DNA from: Cytauxzoon felis
Lineage: Eukaryota > Apicomplexa > Aconoidasida > Piroplasmida > Theileriidae
NCBI GenBank assembly: GCA_020283715.1
Contig: JAIQCW010000233.1
Location: 1 to 41,116 of the forward strand
Length of the DNA: 41,116 nucleotides
Reading direction: 5' to 3'
Numbering within the stretch: the stretch's first letter is position 1; every line of letters begins with the position of its first letter. Shown here one piece after another: positions 32,421 through 41,116 of the stretch. The notes beneath the pieces are model-generated. The model searched no databases. It was not told the origin of the DNA and was given only the letters and a program-made list of their open reading frames with translations. The position numbers were made by a program, and so were the translations under genes.

Positions 32421-33475
32421 TTAAAATATGCTCTGCATTAAAAAATTTAAACTGCGATCAATATTTGATGTATCACATGTGTTGAGATTATTTAAATGTA
32501 TAAAGAAAGAATCTTCAACCCTCTTTAATAGTACCTTATATTCTGGATCTATTAATATTACCGGTTTATATACATTACATATCTCTTTAAATAAATCATA
32601 ATCAGGTGGATCACAACATTCTGATATTAAATTTGCAAATTGTATAGGGATAGGTATCTATAATCATTATCTTCATCATTAATATAACAAACCTGTGGAT
32701 CATCAAGATCATAATCTAATAGATAAATTAAACATTTAGCATTACAAACATCTTTACATGATAATAACATTAATACAGCTCTTAAATAAAATAATTCAAC
32801 CTCATTATCACGACCATAATCTTTCCATTCATTTATTAATGAAAATAATACCTCTATATCTTGAGAATATATTAAATAACTTTGTGCCTTGGAATATTGA
32901 CCATCATTCATATAGTATAAACCAATAGATTTATGAAGAAGATTATTACCATATGGATAATCCTTAGATTTACTCCAAACTATAGCCCTATTCATAAATT
33001 TAAGATATAATGACATTATCATCGCAAGATCTTCAATGTTTGTAGAATTTAATTTCTTAACACCACCCATAGTAATCAATTTCATCTTCTTATCATGATA
33101 TTGCCATGGAGATTCAAATATAGTAATAATTTTTTTAATAATATCATCATTGCAAGGTATTGAACCCTCTTCAAGAATTTTTACAAACTCAACCATCAAT
33201 TCACCTGCCAAGACATATTCGTTTCGATCTAAATAATAATAAAGACATTATATAATAACAAACCAATGAATATCGTAGAATATTTATAAAGAACATCGAT
33301 ACATTCGTGATATTTATTGTATGAAATGTTCCTATAATATTATTTAGTCCTATTATATGTCCTAGAGAACAAACCTTTTCACAAAACTTATTATATGTTG
33401 TAGAGAATCATAAAATTTGCATTCTGCGATATCATTATTTATTCTATTAAACCTTTTATCATTGTATATATCCAT
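32421..33475 (-). CDS. GET4: Get4 homolog (tail-anchored protein insertion, cytosolic complex)
   Basis: Get4 with Get5 hands tail-anchored proteins from Sgt2 to the Get3 ATPase. ATG 33473-33475. Two 5' introns (about 33329-33371 and 33226-33260) and one 3' intron (about 32656-32690) give four exons and about 312 residues, as usual for the family. Its alpha-solenoid starts with NNDIAECKFYDSL, YNKYHECIDVLYKYS and YVLAGELMVEFVKILEEG. These match the repeat pairs of Get4/TRC35 (YSEALDLLYSGA..., ADLAMLVLEVLEK). Further on come LLHKSIGLYYMNDGQYSKAQSYLIYS and VELFYLRAVLMLLSCKDVCNAKCLIYLL. Removing the last intron extends the protein by about 70 residues past an apparent stop near 32627. Confidence 0.75.
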
Positions 33476-33811
33476 TGTGTTTAAATATGTGTAAATATTC
33501 TAGAGTTGAATGTTTATAAATACTCGATGGGGATTCAGTATAAATTTATTATTTAATGGAATGCTCACATCAAAATATCTACTCATATTATATTAAATTT
33601 ACTTCTGTGCTTGTTTTTGTATTATATTACTGATATTGTTGCTATATGTATATATTCTTAAATCACATCATGTATCTAGACACTATGACTAATCGAGTGA
33701 CACTTCATGGATAATAGATTAAAATTTTGGATATTAGAATATTTTAAAGTTCAAACTTCATTTATTTTCATGAACTTTTCATTTATTCATTGAAATAATG
33801 AGATTTGGAAG
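33476..33811. other. Intergenic promoter region between divergent Get4 and CPSF73 genes
   Basis: About 335 nt, AT-rich, between two divergent starts. No gene or repeat seen. Confidence 0.45.
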
Positions 33812-36800
33812 ATGGAATCTACACATGTATTTAATGAAGCGAATTATCCTACTACCATTACAGTATTAGGTGCTGGTTGTGAAGTAGGAAGATCTTGTGT
33901 TTTTGTTGAGAGAGGAACAAGTTGTATTATGTTTGATTGTGGTTTACATCCTGCATTATCTGGAGTTGGTGCATTACCTGTATTTGAAGCTGTAGATATA
34001 TCTAAAGTTAATGTATGTTTAGTAACACATTTTCATCTTGATCATTGTGGTGCTATCCCTTATTTATTATCAAAGACCGCTTTTAAAGGTAGAATATTGA
34101 TGACATATGCTACAAAGGCTATATGTCATTTATTATGGTCAGATTATGCACGTATGGAACAATTACAAAGTGTTAAAAAGATATTTGATTATTCAGATAA
34201 AACAGAAGATGATATTATTGATGAATTAGTTTGTGGGTCTGGATTATATACTTTTGAAGATGTTGAATATGCATTGAATAAGATAGAAACTATAGATTTT
34301 CATGAAGAAAGTATGATAGATAATATTAAAATATCATGTTTTAGAGCTGGACATGTATTAGGTGCTTGTATGTTTCTTGTAGAAGTAGATGGTGTTCGAA
34401 TATTATATACTGGTGATTATTCAACTGAAAATGATAGACATTTACCTAGTGCTGAAATACCATTTGTTAATGTACATTTATTAATAAGTGAAAGTACTTA
34501 TGGTATTCGTATACATGAAGAAAGAAAACAAAGAGAATCCAGATTTTTACATGTAGTATTGGATATCATAATGAGAAATGGTAAATGTTTATTACCCGTT
34601 TTTGCTCTTGGTAGAGCACAAGAAATACTCTTAATATTAGATGAATATTGGTCCACTAATAAACAATTACAAAATGTACCAATATTTTATATCTCACCAC
34701 TCGCCGCCAAATCACTACGAGTTTATGAAACTTTCGTCGGACTCTGCGGAGAATATATCAAAGAGGTTTGTTTATAATTTATACTCGAAGGAAATGTTGT
34801 TCTCCACTCGATGTCCAATCCTACTCCTTGTGTTCCACCTGATGTCGTCTTGCAGACAGCTCTTCTATTTACTTCCCCCTCAAACTCCCGTAGATCGTTC
34901 TCGGGTATAAATTCTAATCTCGCTGAGATAAGGATAAAGTGACGTAATCCATGTTTGTACGGATATCTCAATCAATATAAATTGGAATTAAGTGAGGTTT
35001 AGTAAATTCAATACAATCATCAAATTCCTCTTCAATGAAGTATTGATATTTATATTTCATTAAATATTCCATCCACAATCTTCATGAGTTTACCCGGAAA
35101 TTCAGTATTTCCTTCAATTTTTGAAAGTAAAAATGTAGTTAGTGAAACTAGACCTCATGTGGAAACCCGCAGCTGATCTCAGGGAAGCGGAGGGGGAGGT
35201 GATTGGAAGAAGCCCCCACGGCGAGTGGTACAGATGCGAATTGGACCTCAAGTAGAGTGTTCAGTATATATTTATAATAATTTAATAATATAGGGTGTAT
35301 ATAACGGTCATAATCCATTTAATTTTAAATTTGTAAAGTATGCGAGATCTGTAGAATCTGTACGAGCTTATTTACTTAGGGATGGTATATATATTGATTA
35401 ATAATGATTTTATTTATATATAGGTCCATGTATATTAATGACATCGCCAGGGATGTTACAAGGTGGTCCATCTCTTGAAGTATTTGAATTAATTGCACCA
35501 GATAATCGTAATGGTGTTATATTAACAGGATATACAGTTAAAGGTACATTAGCTGATGAATTAAAGAAAGATCCTGAAGTACTTAATTTAGGTAATAGAG
35601 TTATAAAGGTAAATTTTTTTTAAACATAATTATTTATTAATATTAATAGCGTCGTTGTACAGTAGATCAAATATCATTTAGTGCACATGCAGATTATCAT
35701 CAAACAAAAGATTTCATCAAACGCCTATCCGTACCAAATATCATACTTGTACATGGAGAACGATCCGAAATGAAAAGAATGAAAAATAAACTATCCGTAC
35801 GTATATATATTTCCATATTCATCCTTACCTACCCTATATCATTCCACTTCTAAACTCCATCATCACTTTTCCACTAGCCGTTCCACCTGAGGTCGTCTTG
35901 CAGACAGCTCTTCTATTTACTTGTCCCTCCGCTTCCCTGAGATCAGCTACGGGTTTTCCACTTGAGGTCCAGTTTCACTAACTACATTTTCACACCCAAA
36001 ATTTGAAGGAATTTCATCATTTCTGGGGAAACTCATGGAGATAACTCAGTGAATATTAGATGAATTTCTAATGTTAATACTTCATTGAAGAGGATTTTGA
36101 TGATTGTATTGAGTTTACTTAAGCTCGTTTAATTCCAATTTATATTCATTGAGATATCCCTTCAAACATATATTCCATGACTTTATCCTTAACTCGACGA
36201 GATTAGTAATCAACCTCAAGTGGAACCTGGAAGCGATCTACGGGAGCTGGAAGGAGAGATAAATAGAAAAGCTGTCTGCAAGACAAAGAAAGGTGGAATA
36301 TCAAATGTTTGATATATATATTTATATATTTTTTATAGGAGGATATACCTGAATTATCTGTATTTATGCCTGAGGTATTGCAGGCGATTACATTAAATTT
36401 TAATCAGAATCGTATTATTGATACAATTGGTACATTAGCTAAGGATTTGAATTATTTATTTATTGATTCTAAAGAGAAGTCAACGATATCTGTTGGTGAT
36501 ATAACATCTAATGTAGTAATTTATGATGATAATATACCAAAGATGATGTATGTTAATGATATTAAGAATCATTCATCATTGGAGACTTATACATTATCAC
36601 AAAAGATGGTAATATTATTTCCATTTGGATTGGATAAATTAAAGATTATGATTGATGAAGTATATGATGATGTAATTCAAATAAATACAAATCATTTATT
36701 AATTTCAAATATGGTTAATTGTATAGTAATGAATGGTGAATTAAAATTATATTGGACTGTATGTTGATAATTTTATTATATAAATTTATAATATTATAGA

Positions 36801-37249
36801 CTAATCCTGTTGCAGATCTTATTGCTGATAGTATAAATTTAATGGCTATAGAATTATTATCAAAAGATGTTGTAGATGAGAATTTAAATGATAAAATTAC
36901 AGAAGATACTGAGGAAATTTTTATAAAAATCGCAAAATTACACTTGATTCAAAAATTTGGTAAACCTCATGAAATAAAGAAGGAAGAAATTGAAGTTGAG
37001 AAGAAGGAGGGTAAAGGGTATGAAGGGGGTAAAAAAAGTGATGAGATAATGTATTTTACTGTTAATAATCCATCTCTAGATGGTAAAATTATTAATCTTA
37101 AAATTGATTTAATAAATAAAAAGGTAAATTTTATTATTATTATAAATCTGATAATTCATTAGGTGATATGTCAAGATGATGATACAAGAGAGATTGCTAT
37201 AGGGATAATAAAGAATGTATATGATTCATTAACACCAATTACAATTTAA
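33812..37249 (+). CDS. CPSF3: CPSF73-type mRNA 3'-end processing endonuclease
   Basis: CPSF73 is the zinc-dependent nuclease that cleaves pre-mRNA before polyadenylation. ATG 33812. Six introns (34766-35293, about 35385-35423, about 35609-35650, 35797-36338, about 36762-36799, about 37120-37162) give about 735 residues. The metallo-beta-lactamase motif HFHLDH is at residues 73-78. FRAGHVLGACMF, TGDYSTENDRHLPSAE and STYG follow, then the beta-CASP part: LLPVFALGRAQEILLILDEYW, NPFNF, SPGMLQGGPSLEVFE and NGVILTGYTVKGTL. ISFSAHADYHQT and LVHGERSEM supply the last ligands and the conserved HGE. All catalytic motifs are intact. The C-terminal domain is acidic and lysine-rich. This is the target of benzoxaborole drugs in apicomplexans (established knowledge). 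Two introns are expanded by repeat elements. Confidence 0.93.
34794..35250 (+). mobile_element. Foldback/MITE-like element in a CPSF73 intron (copy A)
   Basis: Lies within the 528-nt intron 34766-35293. Left end CTCCACTCGATGTCCAATCC; right end is the inverted match GAATTGGACCTCAAGTAGAG. Inside, an inverted A' module (34850-34905) and a forward A module (35165-35205) flank a core of about 240 nt. The core matches copy B along its length in the opposite orientation (shared phrases GGATATCTCAAT, ATATAAATTGGAATTAA, AATACAATCATCAAA, CTCTTCAATGAAGTATT, AAATGTAGTTAGTGAAACT). No transposase ORF is present, so it would be non-autonomous. Confidence 0.75.
35865..36300 (-). mobile_element. Foldback/MITE-like element in a CPSF73 intron (copy B, inverted)
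   Basis: Lies within the 542-nt intron 35797-36338, in the orientation opposite to copy A. The A module (reverse) is at about 35890-35960 and the A' module (forward) at about 36210-36290. The core is collinear with copy A after reverse complement, with scattered substitutions and small indels. The outermost inverted ends are less well kept than in copy A. The intron edges on both sides look like an ordinary short intron that received an insertion. Confidence 0.75.
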
Positions 37250-37309
37250 TTAATCCCCATGTAAAAATAAAATTTTTTTTATATAAAATGAATTCAGTTT
37301 ATATATAGA

Positions 37310-38089
37310 ATGATAAATTCAAATAATTTATTTCCATTTACTGGAAAAGATTATAAACCTTTTAAATATATAAATCCATATAATAATTTATATTGGTCCA
37401 ATTTCAAGTATATTGATCCCTTTCTATATCGCAATATATTATCCAATAATACTAGACGAAATAAATATAATGATGGATATTTTATACAACATAATACTAA
37501 TTTAAATAATTCAAAAGATAAATTATTTAATAATTTTATGAATTATTTCAATTCCGATTATAATACTTCATTTCGAAATATCATCAATGACTTCGATGAA
37601 GCAATAGAAGACTATTTCAATTCTATCAAAGGTGTCTTCTTCTCAGAAGATTCTAATTTAAAATATATTTACAAACAATTTAGTCGTGATTTAATGAAAG
37701 TGTTCAATAAAAGTGTATTATATGACGCTTATAAAATATTACCAAGAGAAGTTGATATAAATCAGTACCAAGATGATAAAAAAGACTCTTATAATAGTGT
37801 AGTAATATATAATGATAATAAATTCACTACAGATGATGACGATTTATATTATAATGTTACATTACGTTTACCGAAAATTAAAAGGGAGGATTTAAAGATT
37901 AACATTTATGACAATGTCCTCAAAATCAGTGCTACATCGCAATATGAAGATAATAATGAGGGTTTAAAGAGAATGAGGACCAGTTTTAAGCACAGTATGA
38001 CTCTACCACCAAATGTGGATGTAAAACACGCAAAAGCTACGTTTGTAGACGAAAATTTAAAAATCACTATACCTAAACTCTTGAAATAA
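37310..38089 (+). CDS. Small heat-shock protein (Hsp20/alpha-crystallin)
   Basis: ATP-independent holdase that keeps unfolding proteins soluble. Single exon, 259 residues, ATG 37310. The alpha-crystallin domain fills the last 80 residues: YYNVTLRLPKIKREDLKINIYDNVLKISATSQYE, then FKHSMTLPPNVDVKHAKATFVDENLKITIPKLLK. The end has the conserved A-x-(x)n-G/D-x-L-x-I-x-x-P pattern, with the usual Gly replaced (VDENLKI). The C-terminal extension beyond IPK is only three residues. The long N-terminal region is aromatic- and Asn-rich and unlike bacterial-type sHSPs. Located about 60 nt after the CPSF73 stop, same strand. Confidence 0.88.
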   Translation: MINSNNLFPFTGKDYKPFKYINPYNNLYWSNFKYIDPFLYRNILSNNTRRNKYNDGYFIQHNTNLNNSKDKLFNNFMNYFNSDYNTSFRNIINDFDEAIEDYFNSIKGVFFSEDSNLKYIYKQFSRDLMKVFNKSVLYDAYKILPREVDINQYQDDKKDSYNSVVIYNDNKFTTDDDDLYYNVTLRLPKIKREDLKINIYDNVLKISATSQYEDNNEGLKRMRTSFKHSMTLPPNVDVKHAKATFVDENLKITIPKLLK

Positions 38090-38300
38090 ATGAATATAAT
38101 TGAAGATTTCATGTATAATTATATACTTGCCAGGTGTCCACATATGGAGTAGAGGTGGTTGGTTAGAGTGTCATGGAGTAATGGAAGGTTTAAAGTTCAA
38201 TCTCCTTTATAAAATCATGTAGTAACGTATTTCAATAAATTTTTCATTTATAAATATGTAGTTTGATTGTATAAATATTAACTGTTGAGAATCTATAGCA

Positions 38301-40027
38301 ATGAATATAAACATTGTATTTATCTTCCTTGTGTTAGGTTGCTTTAAAGTTGAGTCCTATGTAATGGACTTATCTAACTTAAGTACATCAGACTTTGAGT
38401 TATGGTGTCATTTATGTAATATGCCATTATTGGCTATATATTCTGAAGAAGTTTTAACGCCTACTTATTATTTTTCACTTGAAAAAGGAGGTTTGTATTT
38501 AATAAATTACAATTATTATATTTCATTTTATTAGGTCGTATATCAGGAAATATTAAAGTTGTATCTGCTGAGAGTGTAAATTCTAATTTAGTCGTTTATA
38601 ATAACTCTAGTAATAGTAGTGATGATAATAAAATAACTCGTAAGCGTAATTTTATATTTAGGAAACGAATTATTAAGAGAAATTCAAGGAATAATCATTA
38701 TAATTGGCTATATTTATTCCATATTTTATTTAATCGAAGTATACCGATATCGGAGGATGTTTCTCCTCCATTGAAGGATCTACAGATATCGGAGGATGGA
38801 AGTACATTATTGAAGGATGTACAGACATCGGAGGATACTACTGTATCTTCATCTCAAGATAATACCATCCTCCCTCAACTTCAATATACTACTATACTTC
38901 CATTAGGTGATGATAAGGAGTTATTGGATGATATATATTTAATTCTATTGACACAAAATCAATGGGAATTATATTTAACATCAAATCCATTGAATACAAT
39001 ACAACCATCAAAAAATAAAAGAGGATATATACATTATAATAATATAATATCAAAGCTTAGGATACCAATAACAAAGATAGGTGATGATATAAAATTTGAA
39101 TTTGAATCAGATACATCAGATAGATATATATTAATATTAATAAATTTATATAAACGTGAATTAATATTAAATGGTAAAATAATATTTATGAATCCATCAA
39201 GTAAACATTTACCTATAGAAATGATATATCATTATAATATATTTAAATTTTGGATAATAATATTTATAACAACAACTATATTAACATTATTATATTTAAT
39301 TTTATTGGGTAAATTTAATATTAAACCTATAAATTATATGTTATCATTTAATTATTTATTTTATTCATTATTTTTATATATGGATATGAATTTAATTAAA
39401 TCATTAAATGATAATGGTACATATTCTGAAATATTATGGGCATTATGTCATCTATTAAAAAGATTTCATGAAATATATTTCTTATTATTATTAGTATTAT
39501 TATCATTTGGTTGGAATATATTAAGAGAACATTTATCATTAATTGAATTTCAATTAATATCATCTGTATGTCTAATATCTATATTTATGGGGTTTATTGA
39601 AATTATTATTAATGGTTTTGATATATCTAGATATTTAATACATGCTATTGCATGTGTATGTATATTAGTTGCTATTAATTTTAATAGTGTTATTATTAAT
39701 TCACGTATATCTGATGAAGGACTTACATTACAAGCTGGTATTGGTTATACACATATGAGAATCTATTCAAAATTTAGAATTTTCTTCTTTACATATATAC
39801 TCAAACCTGTTATCTTCTCTACTATCAAATTATTCTGTCTACAATCCTCTATCGATCGTATCACCATCTGGGATGAACATGTTAATCTATTTTTAAATAT
39901 CACATTCGATTTTATACTACATACACTACTATATACAAACTTTCTACCAGATACCAAAAAAGGACTCTTTACACACCTATTCCAACATGGAAATAACCTC
40001 TATGATAATTATGAAGTCACTACATGA
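38301..40027 (+). CDS. Seven-helix membrane protein, GPR180/TMEM145-like
   Basis: ATG 38301 with a signal peptide (MNINIVFIFLVLGCFKVESY). One intron of about 45 nt (38491-38535), after LEKGG, joins to RISGNIKVV. The protein has about 560 residues. A luminal or extracellular region of about 275 residues contains a polar Ser/Asp-rich insert (two degenerate copies of ISEDGSTLLKDVQ-type sequence). It is followed by seven hydrophobic helices from about 39250 to 39960. The pattern of large luminal domain, seven helices, RFHEIYFLLLLVLLSFGW and a tail after the last helix resembles the GPR180/TMEM145 (GpcrRhopsn4) and related GOST families of trafficking proteins. Assignment to the exact family is tentative. 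Apicomplexans largely lack classical GPCRs, so signalling should not be assumed. Confidence 0.5.
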
Positions 40028-41116
40028 AAATTAATGATATTCGATATACTTCATTCGATATTCTCTTTGTCTTCTACCCACCTTAGGTCATCCTGCTGTT
40101 GCCACTAGCCGTGGTGGCCTTCTCTATTTAGTTGTCCCTCCGCCTACCATAAGTCGGCTACGGGTATTCCACTCGAGGTTACATCCTCCAATAATACTAA
40201 AATAATTTAATTATAATCGCATAATTAACTTCTTTCAATCATTTACAACCCAAATTTAATATTTTAATAATTTTATGATGTATATTTAAGTAAGTATTAT
40301 TATAGGTATAATATAGTTACTAACTTCAGTTCATGTTAGTAGTTAAATAGTATATATATTATAATAATTATTTATATTAATACATATATATCATCATATA
40401 ACAATACATCATCCTTCAATTGTATTAATATATGAGTATATATTATATTTACTTCTCAATCTTCAATAGACATTAATATTATAGTGGAAATGGTGTTTTT
40501 TATCCCTATAACCAAAGGTTGATGGTGTTTTTTAACTTCACTATGTATGTACAATTACTAGGAAAGTATGGTGGTAAAAGTTGTTTACCTGATAATGGTG
40601 GTGATCATACATAGTAATTTACCATGTGCCATGAACAATGTAACCAACAAATGGTAATCGGTGGAAAACAGAAGAAGCCTCCATGGCTAATGGTGAAGAC
40701 TAAGAAAGAATATCAGGTGGAAATGAATGTGGAGGTTGTAATCCGAGTGATAATAAGGGAGCAAAAAGGTACTACTGATTGAGGAATATGACTGTCATAT
40801 GAATGATGTGGATACTGGAGCTATTGGATATTCATATAGAAACTATGGCTATGGAAGTGACTACAAGTGATGAAAAGTCCATAATAATCCTCAGATTCCC
40901 ATATGTGTTGGTAAATTTCATCATTCTAGAGATGATGTTACTGTAACACTGGCCCATGATGAAATGAATATTTATAGACTTATATCATTAAATCCTCCAC
41001 TATATACAGGTATTCTCAATTATTTACATCAGGTGGATTGTCTACAAGTGGTTAATTTAACTCAAGAATAGAATTGCTTTCATCAAATTGGGGTACTATA
41101 GTATGGAGGAATCACT
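40028..41116. other. Gene-poor right end with degenerate repeat remnants
   Basis: No convincing gene in the last 1.1 kb. It contains a dispersed-repeat fragment at 40083-40195 (separate entry) and AT-rich sequence with the phrase GGTATAATATAGTTACTA. From about 40480 there is a GC-richer tract resembling a decayed copy of the repeat family (AGCCTCCATGGCTAATGGTG against AGCCCCCACGGCGAGTGGTA; ATCAGGTGG). A 10-bp perfect inverted repeat, ACTATGTATG (40540-40549) and CATACATAGT (40606-40615), encloses 56 nt. Frames in 40800-41116 are interrupted. A gene may begin beyond the edge. Confidence 0.5.
40083..40195 (-). repeat. Dispersed repeat fragment (module A, reverse)
   Basis: In reverse orientation it carries the CCACTAGCCGTGGTGGCC segment, the A module (related to GTAGCtGATCTcaGGGAagc, here diverged) and the end motif TTCCACTCGAGGTTACATCC. 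It has no second module and no core, so it is a solo end or truncated copy. It starts about 55 nt after the stop of the seven-helix gene. Confidence 0.7.

Noticed and set aside
34723..34971. Minus-strand ORF of 82 residues in the first long CPSF73 intron
   Set aside because: Its readable part is the repeat module peptide; it spans the exon border and has no independent support.
25045..36300. CRISPR array
   Set aside because: The repeats are dispersed, imperfect and of mixed orientation in a eukaryotic genome; there are no regular spacers.
38100..38230. tRNA-like sequence (GGTTGGTTAGAG resembling a D-loop and a downstream AAGTTCAATCTCC resembling a T-loop)
   Set aside because: The T-arm stem does not pair over five bases and no matching acceptor stem or anticodon arm could be built by hand.

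Overview
The window looks like nuclear DNA of an AT-rich apicomplexan, most likely a piroplasm (Theileria/Babesia/Cytauxzoon-like) or a close relative. Three things point there: strongly AT-rich, gene-dense sequence; many small introns (mostly 27-55 nt, GT...AG); and a fused 6-phosphogluconolactonase/glucose-6-phosphate dehydrogenase of the kind known as GluPho in Plasmodium. The genus cannot be fixed from the sequence alone. Most genes here are multi-exon. I joined exons by hand using GT-AG borders, preserved frame and family similarity, so boundaries are inferred.

Layout. 0-2.3 kb: 3' end of a polytopic membrane protein (+), GINS subunit Psf3 (-), elongation factor ELOF1 (+). 2.5-7 kb: a CorA/Mrs2 Mg2+ channel and a 15-exon ATP-dependent DNA ligase I (+). 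7-9.5 kb: a PUB-UBX Cdc48/p97 cofactor and an RTRAF/hCLE homolog (-). 9.9-14.2 kb: a Polycomb-like RING-RAWUL protein and a large SET-domain protein (+). 14.1-21 kb: two proteins of unknown function and a giant low-complexity BRCT protein (-). 21.7-27 kb: a large many-exon protein of unknown function, probably organellar, and TFIIE-beta (+). 27.7-33.5 kb: the 6PGL-G6PD fusion, a Vma21-like protein and Get4 (-). 33.8-40 kb: CPSF73 endonuclease, a small heat-shock protein and a GPR180-like seven-helix protein (+). The last 1.1 kb holds no convincing gene. There is no operon logic. These are mostly single-copy housekeeping genes, several of them for replication (Psf3, ligase I) and for transcription or RNA processing (ELOF1, TFIIE-beta, CPSF73, RTRAF).

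The most unusual feature is a dispersed, GC-richer repeat family confined to about 25-41 kb. Copies carry inverted ends (consensus near CCACTCGAGGTCCAATC), two related sub-terminal modules in opposite orientation, and a variable core. Two nearly complete copies lie in opposite orientation in two introns of the CPSF73 gene. Another fills a 761-nt intron of the G6PD gene. These three are the only long introns I found. A fourth copy appears to be read in frame inside a coding exon near 25.05-25.56 kb, adding roughly 165 residues. The family resembles a foldback/MITE-type element that is tolerated both in introns and as protein-coding insert, somewhat like Rickettsia palindromic elements in bacteria. 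Other repeats are a 37-bp tandem array containing TTCTAGAA between two divergent genes, two 50-bp-period arrays, and coding minisatellites in the BRCT protein, one of them with a G-quadruplex motif.
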